Shown in pieces: positions 51,901 through 60,390 of a stretch of 64,000 nucleotides of DNA. This DNA is from Streptomyces sp. NBC_00341 (GTDB taxonomy: Bacteria; Actinomycetota; Actinomycetes; Streptomycetales; Streptomycetaceae). The position numbers were made by a program, and so were the translations under genes. The stretch is from the NCBI RefSeq assembly GCF_041435055.1, contig NZ_CP108002.1, positions 2,170,001 to 2,234,000 on the forward strand, read 5' to 3'. The notes beneath the pieces were generated by a model. That model saw nothing but the letters and a program-made list of their open reading frames with translations, did not search any database and had not been told where the DNA came from. How positions within the stretch are numbered: the stretch's first letter is position 1; each line of letters begins with the position of its first letter.

Positions 51901-53092
51901 CCTCAGCAAGCACCTGGAGGCGCACCACGACGCCGAAGGAGCGGTGAGCGCGGCGGAGGAAGCGGCCACCGCCTACCGGACACTGGCGCTGGAGAATCCC
52001 GACGCCTTCGAGAAGGACCTGGTCTCCGCTCTCCTCAACCTGGCGCAGACCCTCGCCCGCACCGGCGACCACACCTCTGCCGTCCGGCATTTCGACGAGA
52101 CCGTGGCTGAGTTCGCCTCCGCCCACCCCGCGACCGGCCACCGTCTCGGTGCCGAGCGGAGCATCTTCCTGCTGGCCTGTCCCGCGCCCCACGCCTCGGC
52201 CGGGGTACGCGAGCTCGTGGCCCTTCTCGACGGGGAGTCCAAACCGGACGCCGGAGCGAACGCCGTGACCGTACGGGCCCGCCGGGCGCTGCGCGCGTAC
52301 GGCGACACCCAGGCCGTCCGCACGGCGTGGGAGGCGGAGACCGGTTCCCCCGTACCGGTCTGGCTCGACCTGTCGCCGGAGACGCTGAACCTGGTCAGTT
52401 CCTGGATGTTCGCACCCAACTGGCCCGCGTCACGCGACTTCTGGTCCCGCAACGCCGAGGCACTCAGCAGCCGGGAGACCGCGGCCGCCCTCGAAGAAGC
52501 GGCCCTCCTCGACCCCGGCACCGCGCAGCGGCATGCCGCACTCCGCGAGATCGTCATGGCCCACGGCGTGACCGCCGCCTACGATCCGCTGATCCTCAGG
52601 GAGCAGCTGACGGAGTGGGTGGACTGCGCGGACTGGGCGGAGTCGCGGGCCTTCCTCCAGGACCACCCCCGCATCCTCCAGATCCAGCCGCCCGAGGCCA
52701 CCCCGCTCACGCACGTCGCCCTCCTTGATGTCGCCCGCATCGAAGGACTGGACGCCGCGTACCGCCTGGTCGAGGACCGCGTGGCCCTCCAGGCTTACGT
52801 GGAACGCGCGTTGGACACCGGGGACGGCACCGCGCTGATGCACGCGGCGGCCGTGGAGGGGCAGGTCTTCAACGACAAGCTGTCCTCCCTCACGCACGCC
52901 CAGGCGAGCATGGTGCTCGCCGGGGCGGTCGACGCCGTGGAGCCGGACGACCTGGCCACGCTCCTGCCCCGGGCCCGGGAGGAGATCCGGGTCCGGCTGC
53001 TGAGGGAGATCTGCGCCCTCAGCGTCCAGCACGCCCAGCCGCACGGCGACACGTGGCTCCGGATCGTCCAGGCCCTGAGCGGTCCCGCCTGA
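48971..53092 (+). CDS. STAND-class NTPase with thirteen 46-residue TPR units
   Basis: 1373 residues. A short N-terminus leads into a NACHT/STAND-type NTPase: Walker A GPAGCGKS (Lys60), Walker B VLVLDGLDEV (Asp143, Asp146, Glu147), sensor-like LLGSRES, then a winged-helix-like part to ~440. Residues 447-468 come from a 27-bp tandem repeat. Residues ~469-1057 are 13 TPR-like units of 46 residues (one of 45), pattern ALxxLAxxLAATGD. Residues 1058-1373 form a helical domain I do not recognise. No nuclease, TIR, CHAT or protease effector is seen. ATG at 48971 is preferred; GTG at 48944 is possible. Such proteins act in phage defence or signalling. Confidence 0.88.
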   Translation: MVRESGLTGDEGREPVEGAAGRPEGSFFTGRKEVLGRIAAWLEAGRAGLFLVTGPAGCGKSAVLDRIATLSGPVGREETEAHEDDAPVPRLPRPLASVLLRDLSPLRAASELARQLGLPEPRNADDFRAGLRESSPQPVLVLDGLDEVPAEHLRAMIEELVLPLGRTAQVLLGSRESAFHSRIAEGGYRGETLPDALARLTGAEVTVADLGREQHTRADIGAYVFNRCVAAGVPEDRARKAGEAVAARPTAVEDGFLFARLVAGSAGADGDRLPDSVEAAFEEDLRAGPVRLRADGTELPSAARDLLTALAWTAGRGMPAGGLWAEVAGALGGDVSYDESDVDWLLSAYGRYVVEDSEGGQTVYRLFHHAFVPLLADRAGPGGSGAGEVVLAALVEHVERRAVGDDWAAVDPYVVRGLAPHAARAGAPGIAMLRGLAERGGAGAAPVLAQDGAEPVLAQVGAEPVLAQALSRFSARLGAEGDLQGALDAAREAAGLYRELEHGVPGAFGTALVRALIDLAHAHAATGDREGALPKAREVVELRRSLAEAGNSASHPDLAPALSGLGRRVSDIGDREGAVALTLEAVGVCRQHVERTPAAIRPRLAAALTDLAARLAAVRQPRTAVAAAQEAVDIYRELAASYPDEFLAPLAAALSQLSAHREDDGDLAGCVAPAREAVELCRELAALRPAAFQPQLAGALQNLADRLSATGDHANALTTVRDGALLYAEVATRHHDVFQPDFARSMSSLANKTAAAGDLSSAIILASEAVRLQRELTLDRPTAALPGLATMLNHLATHLAATGDPAAALPNAEEATALWGRLAAEDPDAFLPRYATALSDLGNRRANLGDVSGALAAARESVGIRRPLAAQQPAVFRQDLATALTRLAAHLHRAEDPAAGLSASEEAVALFRELAGHEPALRSALAGSLGTLAQNLGATGNRKEALKTAGEGVRILRGLVADTGTVHLPDLAHALQNLSKHLEAHHDAEGAVSAAEEAATAYRTLALENPDAFEKDLVSALLNLAQTLARTGDHTSAVRHFDETVAEFASAHPATGHRLGAERSIFLLACPAPHASAGVRELVALLDGESKPDAGANAVTVRARRALRAYGDTQAVRTAWEAETGSPVPVWLDLSPETLNLVSSWMFAPNWPASRDFWSRNAEALSSRETAAALEEAALLDPGTAQRHAALREIVMAHGVTAAYDPLILREQLTEWVDCADWAESRAFLQDHPRILQIQPPEATPLTHVALLDVARIEGLDAAYRLVEDRVALQAYVERALDTGDGTALMHAAAVEGQVFNDKLSSLTHAQASMVLAGAVDAVEPDDLATLLPRAREEIRVRLLREICALSVQHAQPHGDTWLRIVQALSGPA
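50309..50374. repeat. 27-bp tandem repeat inside the STAND gene
   Basis: Units at 50309-50335 and 50336-50362, with two mismatches, plus a 12-nt partial third copy (50363-50374). It encodes the nine-residue repeat VLAQ(D/V)GAEP just before the first TPR unit. Copy-number change would keep the frame. Confidence 0.9.
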
Positions 53093-53106
53093 GACCCACC
53101 GTCCCG

Positions 53107-53415
53107 TCAGCCGGGGCCCTCACCGTTCGCCAACCGCCCGCCCCGGCTCACCGCGATCCGCAGGGTGTCCCCCAGCGACTCGGCGAGCTGGACGCCCACG
53201 CACCGCAGCTCCTGCTCCCCCACCACCGCCTCCGCCAGCACCTCACGGGCCTCATCCAAGACGTACTCGGCGGAGGCGATCAGGTCGGCCTCAAGCTCGT
53301 CGGCCATCCGGGAGACGGGGCCGCCGGGGCTCGCCGTGCTGAGCCAGCACGGACCGCCGCGCTCGTTGGTCCACGGGAGCAGTCGCAGGGCCTGGCCCTT
53401 CGAATCAAACATCAT
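53107..53415 (-). CDS. Small protein of WhiJ-type modules
   Basis: 102 residues starting MMFDSKGQALRLLPWTNERGG. The FDSKGQALxLLPW start followed by an acidic helical part is a pattern I know from many short Streptomyces genes placed divergently to DUF5753 HTH regulators. Two adjacent ATGs (53415, 53412); GAAGGTG upstream. It converges on the STAND gene with a 14-bp gap and is divergent from the regulator. Biochemical role unknown; possibly the partner or target of the regulator. Confidence 0.75.
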   Translation of the reverse strand: MMFDSKGQALRLLPWTNERGGPCWLSTASPGGPVSRMADELEADLIASAEYVLDEAREVLAEAVVGEQELRCVGVQLAESLGDTLRIAVSRGGRLANGEGPG

Positions 53416-53564
53416 GTCGATCGCCACCTTCGGAGAAGGCCCTCTGGTGCGCCGCACGAGAGGACGGTTACGGTGTGTGCCGCAATCGTCGCCCTGGGGA
53501 ACCTCGCCCCAACAGGGCGCCACTGTCCCGGCCTTGGGAACGGGACACACGAAAGGCACGCACC

Positions 53565-54392
53565 GTGACGTTCAGGCCCCAGGCCCTCACCCCCTATCTG
53601 TCCGCCCGCCACTACTTCGGTTCCGAGCAGCGCCGCCACCGCGAGCGGGCGGGCCTGTCGCTCGTACAGCTCGCGGAGATCGTGAACTCCAGCAAGAGCA
53701 CGCTGGCCCGGATCGAGACGGCCGACCTGATGCCGCCACCGGACATCCCCAGCCGGCTGGACATCGCTTTCGGGACGGACGACCGCTTCCACGGGCTGTA
53801 CGAGCTCGCCCGGCGCGAGATCCATCCCGACCAGTACAAGCGGTATATGGACTTCGAGTCCCGTGCCGAAGTGATAGAGCAGTACGGGGCGCAGGCGCTG
53901 CCGGGTCTGTTCCAGACCGAGGAGTACGCGCGGACGTTTCTCCGTTGCCAGGAGGACCTGAGCGCCGAACAGGTCGAGGAACGCGTCACCGCGCGCATGT
54001 CCCGTCAGGAACGGCAGCATTCGGAGAACGCACCGTTCCGCTGGGCGATCATCGACGAGGCCGTGCTGCGGCGGCAGATGGGCACCGCGGCTTGCATGCA
54101 CGAGCAACTGGCTTCGCTGCTGGAGCAGGTGGACACTCCGAACAGTAAGGTTCAGGTCATGCCGTTCAGTGCGGGGCTCCACTCGCTCCTGGGTGGCGCG
54201 CTGACTCTGCTGACCCTCCCCGACGGCACTTCGGTGGCGTACGAGGAGGGCATCCAGGCCGGGAATCTCTACGAGGATCCGGCCGCGGTGAAGAAGTGGC
54301 GGCGGCAGTACGAGGTACTGCGCGCCAACTCCTCCTCACTGGCCGAGTCTGCGGAACTGATCCGGACCGCGATGGAGGACTACCGCCCATGA
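53565..54392 (+). CDS. XRE-type HTH regulator with DUF5753 (WhiJ-like)
   Basis: 275 residues. N-terminal XRE helix-turn-helix (~18-75: LSLVQLAEIVNSSKSTLARIE region), then the DUF5753 domain (~90-270) typical of the large WhiJ-like family of Streptomyces regulators. GTG at 53565 has AAAGG 8 nt upstream. Its end overlaps the DUF397 gene by 4 bp (ATGA). Modules of this type usually repress development or secondary metabolism until relieved by the small partner. Confidence 0.9.
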   Translation: MTFRPQALTPYLSARHYFGSEQRRHRERAGLSLVQLAEIVNSSKSTLARIETADLMPPPDIPSRLDIAFGTDDRFHGLYELARREIHPDQYKRYMDFESRAEVIEQYGAQALPGLFQTEEYARTFLRCQEDLSAEQVEERVTARMSRQERQHSENAPFRWAIIDEAVLRRQMGTAACMHEQLASLLEQVDTPNSKVQVMPFSAGLHSLLGGALTLLTLPDGTSVAYEEGIQAGNLYEDPAAVKKWRRQYEVLRANSSSLAESAELIRTAMEDYRP

Positions 54393-54583
54393 CCCACTCC
54401 CCCGAGCTGAGCACCGCCCACTGGCGCAGCAGCAGCTACAGCAATTCCAACGGGGGCGAATGCGTCGAGGTCACCGACGACTTCCCCGGCATCGTCCCCG
54501 TGCGCGACAGCAAGAACCCCACCGGACCCGCGCTCGTCGTCAAGGCTGCGGCCTGGGGCGCGTTCGTCTCCTCGCTCAAGTAG
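54389..54583 (+). CDS. DUF397 small protein
   Basis: 64 residues, MTHSPELSTAHWRSSSYSNS onward, with the DUF397 marks WRSSSYS, GGECVEV, VRDSKNP and the C-terminal W-FV-SLK pattern. It is translationally coupled to the HTH gene by an ATGA overlap. DUF397 proteins are thought to bind and antagonise the adjacent HTH regulator. A 19-bp hairpin follows. Confidence 0.92.
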   Translation: MTHSPELSTAHWRSSSYSNSNGGECVEVTDDFPGIVPVRDSKNPTGPALVVKAAAWGAFVSSLK

Positions 54584-54617
54584 CAAGAGGAAGCAAGCGG
54601 AAGCCGAAGAAATACCG

Positions 54618-54659
54618 AGAGGGCCCCGTCCCACGCACTCGCGTGGGACGGGGCCCTCT
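54618..54659. terminator. Bidirectional terminator, 19-bp stem
   Basis: 54618-54636 pairs perfectly with 54641-54659, loop ACTC. It separates DUF397 from the convergent RND gene and marks the right border of the accessory-looking segment. Confidence 0.93.
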
Positions 54660-54683
54660 CCGTCGTATCGGGCTCCGACTCGG

Positions 54684-57600
54684 TCAGGCCTGCGCGGGCT
54701 CGGTCTCCCGGGCCTCTTCGGATTCGGCCTGGGCCGGGACGCCCGTCTTCGCGGCGCGCTTGTCGGCCTTCTTCTTCGCGCGGCGCTCCTTGCGGAGCTC
54801 CACCATCGCGTACAGCGTCGGCACCAGGAGCAGCGTCAGCAGCGTCGAGGTGACCAGACCGCCGATGACCACGACGGCCAGCGGCTGCGAGATGAAGCCG
54901 CCCTCGCCGGTGACGCCGAGCGCCATCGGGAGGAGGGCGAAGATGGTCGCCAGTGCCGTCATCAGGATCGGGCGCAGACGGTGGCGGCCGCCCTCGACGA
55001 CCGCCTCGACGACGCCCATGCCCTGTCGGCGGTACTGGTTGATCAGGTCGATCAGCACGATCGCGTTGGTCACCACGATGCCGATCAGCATCAGCATGCC
55101 GATCATCGCCGCGACGCCCATCGGGGTGCCGGTGATGAGGAGCAGGCCGATCGCGCCGGTGGCGGCGAACGGGATGGAGACCAGCAGGATCAGCGGCTGG
55201 ATGAGCGACCGGAAGGTGGCGACCAGCAGCATGAAGACGATCGCGACGGCCGCCAGCATGGCCAGGGCCAGCTTGACGAAGGCGTCGTTCTGGTCCTCGG
55301 AGACGCCGCCGATGGTCGCGGTGGCGCCGTCCGGGAGGTTCAGGGAATCGATCTTCTTCTGGAGTGCCGTGCTGACGCTGCCGGTGTCGTCACCGACGGG
55401 CTTGGCGGTGATCGTCGCGGCGCGCTGGCCGTCGATCCGGGTCATGGAGACCGGTCCGGGGACCAGCTTCACGTCGGCGATCGTGCCGAGCTTGACCGGG
55501 CCGAGCGGCAGGTTCTTCAGCTCGGCCATGGTGGCGGCCGGGTGGGCGGACTTGATGACGACGTCGCGCTCGGTGTCGTCCATGATCGCCTTGCCGGAAG
55601 GGGTGCCCTTCACGGCGCCGGCGACGGCCGCGCCCAGCGTGGCCTGGCTGAATCCGTGGTCGGCGGCCTTGGGGTTTGCCGTGACCGAGATGCGCGGGAT
55701 GCTCTCCGACAGGTCGCTCTGGACGTCGGAGACGTCCTTGAGGCCGGAGACCGCCTTGCGCACCTGCTCGGAGGACTTGGCGAGGACGTCCGCGTCGGCG
55801 GCCTTGACCACGACGCTCAGGTCCTGGCTGCCGAAGCCGCCCGACTCCGCGATGGTCGTGTCACCGATGCCGTCGAGCTTGCCGAGCGCCTCGTCGAGGC
55901 GCTTCTGGGTGGCGTCGTACTCGGCCGGGTCCTTCAGCGTGACCTGGTAGGTGGCCTGGTTGGCTCCGGTGCCGCCGCCGAAGGCGGCCATGAAGCCGGA
56001 CGAGCCGACGGTGACCTGGTACTCCTTGACGCTCTTGTCGGCGGCGAGGAGCTTCTCGACCTTCTTGGACGCCCCGTCGGCGGCCGCCAGGCTGGTGCCG
56101 GGCGCCAGCTCCTGGTTGATGGTGAGGACTTCCTGCTCGCCCTGGTCGAAGAGGGTGGTCTTCAGCAGCGGGGCCATGCCGAAGGTGCCGATCAGCACGA
56201 CGACGGCGATGACCACGCTGACGATGCGGCGACGGGTGGCGAAGCCCAGCACCTTGACGTACAGCTGCTGGAGCTTGCTGCGGGCTTCCTTCTCCTCGGC
56301 CTTACGGCGGGCCGCCTCCGGGTCCTCGGCGCTGCCCTTGGGTGCGCGCAGGAACCAGAACGAAAGCACTGGGACGACCGTCAGCGAGACCAGCAGGGAG
56401 GCCAGCAGGGCCGCGGTGATGGTCAGCGAGAACGAGCCGAACAGTTCGCCGACCATGCCGCCGACCAGACCGATCGGCAGGAAGACGGCGACCGTGGTGA
56501 GGGTCGAGGCGGTGACCGCGCCGGCCACTTCCTTCACCGCGGCGAGGATCGCGGACTGGCGCTCCTCCCCGTAGCTGAGGTGGCGCTTGATGTTCTCCAG
56601 GACGACGATCGAGTCGTCGACGACCCGGCCGATCGCGATGGTCAGCGCGCCCAGGGTGAGCATGTTGAGCGAGAGGTCACGGGTCCAGAGCACGATCAGT
56701 GCGAGGACCACGGAGAGCGGGATGGAGACCGCGGTGACCAGGGTCGAGCGGAGCGAGGCCAGGAAGATCAGGATGACGATGATCGCGAAGACCAGGCCGA
56801 GCGCGCCCTCCGTGGTCAGACCCGAGATCGCCTTGGAGACCGCGGGGCCCTGGTCGGACACGACGGTCAGGTCCGCGCCGGCGCCGAGGTCCTTGCGCAG
56901 GTCGGGGAGCTTGTCCTTGACCGCGTCCGAGATGGCGACGGCACTGCCGTCCTTGTCCATCGTGGCCATGACGGCGAGGCTCGGCTTGCCGTTGGTGCGG
57001 GTGATGGAGTCCGCGGTGGCGGGCTCCTGCTTCACCGTCGCGATGTCACCGACCCGGACCGGCTCGCCGGGCTTGCCCGTCGGGTCCTGACCGTTGACCC
57101 GGAGGTCCTCGATCTGCTTCAGCGAGGTGAAGGCGCCGCCGACCTGGACGGTGCGGCTCTTGCCCGACTCGGAGAAGGAACCGGCCGGGACGGTCGCGCC
57201 GCCGGACTGGAGCGCCTGGGAGAGCGAGGCCGCGTTCAGACCGGCTGCCGCGAGCTTCTTGTCGTCCGGGGTGACGGAGATCTGGAGGTCCCGCACACCG
57301 TCGACGGACACCTGGCCGACGCCGTCGATGTCCTCAAGGGCGGGGACGACGGTGCGGTCCAGCTGGTCCGCGAGGGCCTGCTGGTCCTTGTCGGAGGTGA
57401 CGGCGAGGACGACGGTCGGGATGTCGTCGGTCGAACCGGCGACGACCTGCGGGTCGACGCTGTCGGGCAGCTGGACGCGGGCGCGGTTCACGGCCTGCTG
57501 GATGTCCGCGACGAGCTGCTTCGTGCCCTCGTCGCCGAAGTCGAAGGACGCCATGATGACGGCGTTGCCCTCGCTGGCGGTGGAGGTGATTCCGGTGACG

Positions 57601-57830
57601 CCGTCGACGGACTTGATCGAGTTCTCTAGCGGTTCGACGACCTGCTTCTCGACCACATCGGGGGACGCACCCTGATAGGGGGCGAGCACCGACACCATCG
57701 GGAGTTCGATGGTGGGCAGCAGCTGCTGCTTGAGCTGCGGGATCGCGATCGCTCCGAACACGAGCGCAACGATCGAGATCAGCCCGATCAGGGCCCTTTG
57801 CGCGAGGCTGAATCTGGACAGCCAGGACAT
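54684..57830 (-). CDS. RND-family efflux permease (AcrB-like)
   Basis: 1048 residues with the duplicated RND layout: a transmembrane helix, large periplasmic-type loop, helices 2-6 (~330-530), then a second copy (~540-1010) and a charged tail. The proton-relay pair Asp-Asp lies in GRVVDDSIVVLENI of TM4. It lacks an adaptor or outer-membrane gene, as expected in a Gram-positive. ATG at 57830 follows GAGAG at 8 nt. The two-component genes directly upstream on the same strand probably control it. Substrate unknown. Confidence 0.92.
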   Translation of the reverse strand: MSWLSRFSLAQRALIGLISIVALVFGAIAIPQLKQQLLPTIELPMVSVLAPYQGASPDVVEKQVVEPLENSIKSVDGVTGITSTASEGNAVIMASFDFGDEGTKQLVADIQQAVNRARVQLPDSVDPQVVAGSTDDIPTVVLAVTSDKDQQALADQLDRTVVPALEDIDGVGQVSVDGVRDLQISVTPDDKKLAAAGLNAASLSQALQSGGATVPAGSFSESGKSRTVQVGGAFTSLKQIEDLRVNGQDPTGKPGEPVRVGDIATVKQEPATADSITRTNGKPSLAVMATMDKDGSAVAISDAVKDKLPDLRKDLGAGADLTVVSDQGPAVSKAISGLTTEGALGLVFAIIVILIFLASLRSTLVTAVSIPLSVVLALIVLWTRDLSLNMLTLGALTIAIGRVVDDSIVVLENIKRHLSYGEERQSAILAAVKEVAGAVTASTLTTVAVFLPIGLVGGMVGELFGSFSLTITAALLASLLVSLTVVPVLSFWFLRAPKGSAEDPEAARRKAEEKEARSKLQQLYVKVLGFATRRRIVSVVIAVVVLIGTFGMAPLLKTTLFDQGEQEVLTINQELAPGTSLAAADGASKKVEKLLAADKSVKEYQVTVGSSGFMAAFGGGTGANQATYQVTLKDPAEYDATQKRLDEALGKLDGIGDTTIAESGGFGSQDLSVVVKAADADVLAKSSEQVRKAVSGLKDVSDVQSDLSESIPRISVTANPKAADHGFSQATLGAAVAGAVKGTPSGKAIMDDTERDVVIKSAHPAATMAELKNLPLGPVKLGTIADVKLVPGPVSMTRIDGQRAATITAKPVGDDTGSVSTALQKKIDSLNLPDGATATIGGVSEDQNDAFVKLALAMLAAVAIVFMLLVATFRSLIQPLILLVSIPFAATGAIGLLLITGTPMGVAAMIGMLMLIGIVVTNAIVLIDLINQYRRQGMGVVEAVVEGGRHRLRPILMTALATIFALLPMALGVTGEGGFISQPLAVVVIGGLVTSTLLTLLLVPTLYAMVELRKERRAKKKADKRAAKTGVPAQAESEEARETEPAQA

Positions 57831-57915
57831 GGGTTGGTCTCTCTTCTGTGGCTTACGCGGCAGGTGGGCGGGTAACTCGGGGACAGACCCGGCCCACTTA
57901 TACGATCGCTCACGT

Positions 57916-57940
57916 CTGGGACCCAAAGCGTCAATCCCAG
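57916..57940. promoter_or_regulatory. Inverted repeat upstream of the RND gene
   Basis: CTGGGA (57916-57921) and TCCCAG (57935-57940), spacer 13 nt, within the 163-bp gap between the response regulator and the permease. TATAAG (57897-57902, minus strand) could be a -10. Possible site for the adjacent NarL-type regulator. Confidence 0.4.
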
Positions 57941-57993
57941 GTCGCTTTCTTATCCGCCGCATACCGCAGCTGGAGTACGCCGCGGCTGCACCC

Positions 57994-58689
57994 TCACTCC
58001 ACCCTGGGGCGCACCAGGCCCGATTCGTAGGCGATTACCACCAATTGCGCACGGTCGCGGGCGCCCAGCTTCGCCATCGCCCGGTTCACATGGGTCTTTA
58101 CGGTGAGCGGGCTGACCACCAGGCGCTCCGCGATCTCGTCGTTGGAGAGCCCGGCCGCGACCAGGACCAGCACCTCGCGCTCCCGGGTGGTGAGGGCCGC
58201 GAGGCGCGCGGAGTACTCCGCGGCGCCCGGTCCCCCGTCGTCCGAACCGCCGCCCTGCGCCAGGAACGTGGCGATCAGCCCCTTGGTCGCGGCCGGTGAG
58301 AGCAGCGCCTCGCCGCCCGCGGCGATCCGGATGGCGTTGAGGAGCTCGTCAGGTTCCGCGCCCTTGCCCAGGAAGCCGGAGGCACCGGCCCGCAGCGACT
58401 GGACCACGTACTCGTCCACCTCGAAGGTGGTGAGCATGACGACGCGTACGCCCGCGAGTTCGGGGTCGGCGCTGATCATCCGGGTCGCGGCGAGTCCGTC
58501 CGTGCCCGGCATCCTGATGTCCATCAGCACCACGTCGGCGCCGGTCGAGCGGGCCAGCTCGACCGCCGCCGCGCCGTCGGCCGCCTCACCGACCACCCGC
58601 ATGTCGGGCTCCGAGTCGACGAGCACCCGGAACGCGCTGCGCAGCAGCGCCTGGTCGTCGGCGAGCAGGACCTTGATGGCCGGTGTCAT
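57994..58689 (-). CDS. NarL/LuxR-family response regulator
   Basis: 231 residues. Receiver with acidic pair in LADDQ (~11-12), phospho-acceptor Asp in VVLMDIRMPG and Lys in GKGAEPDE; LuxR helix-turn-helix with LTTREREVLVLVAAGLS near the C-terminus. ATG at 58689 overlaps the kinase stop by 4 bp. It probably regulates the downstream RND permease gene. Confidence 0.92.
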   Translation of the reverse strand: MTPAIKVLLADDQALLRSAFRVLVDSEPDMRVVGEAADGAAAVELARSTGADVVLMDIRMPGTDGLAATRMISADPELAGVRVVMLTTFEVDEYVVQSLRAGASGFLGKGAEPDELLNAIRIAAGGEALLSPAATKGLIATFLAQGGGSDDGGPGAAEYSARLAALTTREREVLVLVAAGLSNDEIAERLVVSPLTVKTHVNRAMAKLGARDRAQLVVIAYESGLVRPRVE

Positions 58690-59948
58690 GCGTTCTCCCC
58701 CGTCCGGCCCGCCATGTCCGGTTGATCGGGCTGCTGCGGGAGGGCCTTGACGGGCAGGATCGCATGGACGCGGAAGCCGCCGCCGTAACGGGGTCCGGCG
58801 TTGAGGGTGCCGCCCAGGGCCGTGACCCGTTCCCGCATGCCGAGCAGTCCGTGGCCGCCCCCGTCGGCCGTGCCGCCCTGGTTCCCCCGGCCGTTGTCGA
58901 GCACCATGACCTCTGCGGTGGCCCCGACCCGTACGACGCTCACCTCGGCCTTGGCGCCGGGGCCCGCGTGCTTGCGGACGTTGGTCAGCGCCTCCTGGAT
59001 CACCCGGTAGGCGGCCAGGTCCACGGCGGCGGGCAGCGGCGGGTTCTCGCCGGCCGCGCAGGCCACCTCGACGGGCAGCCCGGCCCGGCGCACGGTCTTC
59101 ACCAGCTCGTCCAGGACGGCGAGCCCTGGGGCGGGTTCGGTCGGCGCCTCCGGGTCGCCGGACTGGCGCAGCAGCCCGACGGTGGCCCGCAGTTCGTCGA
59201 GCGCGGAGCGGCTGGCCTCGCGGACGTGGGCGAGGGCCTGTTTGGCCTGGTCGGGGCGCTTGTCCATGACGTGGGCGGCGACCCCGGCCTGCACGTTGAC
59301 CAGGGCGATGTGGTGGGCGACGACGTCGTGCAGGTCGCGGGCGATCCGCAGCCGTTCCTCCGCCACCCGTCGCCCGGCCTCCTCCTCGCGGGTCCGTTCG
59401 GCGCGTTCGGCGCGTTCCCGGATCGCGTCGACGAAGGCGCGCCGGGAGCGCACCGCGTCCCCGGCGGCGCTCGCCATCCCGGTCCAGGCGAAGACGCCGA
59501 AGTTCTCCTGGCTGTACCAGGGCGCGGAGCCGAAGAGCATCGCGGCGGCGGTGAGCGCGGCCATCGTGAGCAGCCCGACCCGCCAGGTGGTGGGCCGGTC
59601 GGTGCGGGCGGCGATGGTGTAGAGCGCGATGACCACGCTCATCACCACCGGGGCCGGCGGGTCCACCAGCACCAGCTCGACGACCGTCAGTCCGCAGGTG
59701 GCGACGAGTACGGCCATCGGGTGGCGGCGGCGCCACACCAGGGCGAGGGCGCCCAGCACCATCAGCAGCACGCTGCCCGCGTCGGGGGTGCGGGTGCCGA
59801 AGGTGGGTCCGTTGTGCGAGCCGGGGTCGGCGAACGAGCCGACGATCATGGCGGTGAGCACGCACAGGGCGAGTGCTCCGTCCAGCGCGAGCGGATGGTC
59901 GCGCAGCCAGTGCCGGACGCGCAGCACGCCGGTTCCGAGGGTGGTCAC
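58686..59948 (-). CDS. Sensor histidine kinase (HisKA_3)
   Basis: 420 residues. Four or five N-terminal membrane segments (~20-160), a charged linker, the HisKA_3 helix with phospho-acceptor His in RDLHDVVAHH, then HATPase with EALTNVRKHA and DNGRGN. First gene of kinase-regulator-RND. GTG at 59948 is preferred because TAACGT lies 8 nt upstream (leaderless); TTG at 59957 overlaps that hexamer. Signal unknown, perhaps an antibiotic or envelope stress. Confidence 0.88.
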   Translation of the reverse strand: MTTLGTGVLRVRHWLRDHPLALDGALALCVLTAMIVGSFADPGSHNGPTFGTRTPDAGSVLLMVLGALALVWRRRHPMAVLVATCGLTVVELVLVDPPAPVVMSVVIALYTIAARTDRPTTWRVGLLTMAALTAAAMLFGSAPWYSQENFGVFAWTGMASAAGDAVRSRRAFVDAIRERAERAERTREEEAGRRVAEERLRIARDLHDVVAHHIALVNVQAGVAAHVMDKRPDQAKQALAHVREASRSALDELRATVGLLRQSGDPEAPTEPAPGLAVLDELVKTVRRAGLPVEVACAAGENPPLPAAVDLAAYRVIQEALTNVRKHAGPGAKAEVSVVRVGATAEVMVLDNGRGNQGGTADGGGHGLLGMRERVTALGGTLNAGPRYGGGFRVHAILPVKALPQQPDQPDMAGRTGENA

Positions 59949-60030
59949 GTCAAGCAACGTTACGGCGTGTCGCGCGGGAATCGGTCCGGCCGCGGGTGCG
60001 CGGAACGCCGCCGGCGGTCCGCCGGGCGCT

Positions 60031-60077
60031 CGACAGTGCCCCGCGTCCGGCGGAGGCCGGTGCGCGGGGCACTGTCG
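60031..60077 (-). terminator. Terminator after the pspA operon
   Basis: 60031-60045 pairs with 60063-60077 (15 bp); CCGG/CCGG pairing inside the loop. It lies 25 bp after the PspAA stop. Confidence 0.88.
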
Positions 60078-60102
60078 GTGCGGGTGCTGGAGCTGCCGGT
60101 TC

Positions 60103-60381
60103 TCAGCCGGGAATCAGACCGTCGTCGCGGAGCATGGCGCGTACCTCTTCGAGGGTCGCCTCCGGTGACGGCAGGATCAGCTCGGACGGCTCCAGGGAGT
60201 CGTCCGGCAAGGGCGCGCCGAGTTCGCGCACCCTGGCGAGGAGCGCGTGGAGAGTGGAGCGGAAGCCGGGGCCGTCGCCGCTCTCCATTTCGGCGAGCAG
60301 TTCGTTGTCGAGCTCGTTGAGCTCGGCGAGATGACTGTCGGCCAGGAGTACCTGGCCCTCCCCCATGATCCGTACGATCAT
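60103..60381 (-). CDS. PspA-associated protein PspAA
   Basis: 92 residues with the PspAA pattern: strand MIVRIMGEGQ, helix with ELNELDNELL and the tail SELILPSPEATLEEVRAML. It accompanies PspA in actinobacteria and is thought to modulate it. Starts 9 bp after pspA, so it is the second gene of the operon. Confidence 0.88.
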   Translation of the reverse strand: MIVRIMGEGQVLLADSHLAELNELDNELLAEMESGDGPGFRSTLHALLARVRELGAPLPDDSLEPSELILPSPEATLEEVRAMLRDDGLIPG

Positions 60382-60390
60382 GTCGCTGCC

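Noticed and set aside
48709..54660. Mobile element or prophage carrying the STAND region
   Set aside because: No integrase, transposase, tRNA target or matching att-like repeats at both ends; the accessory nature is inferred from gene order only.
54981..57629. 882-codon open frame on the plus strand
   Set aside because: Lies opposite the RND permease gene; Asp/Gly/Val-rich low-complexity product with no domain.
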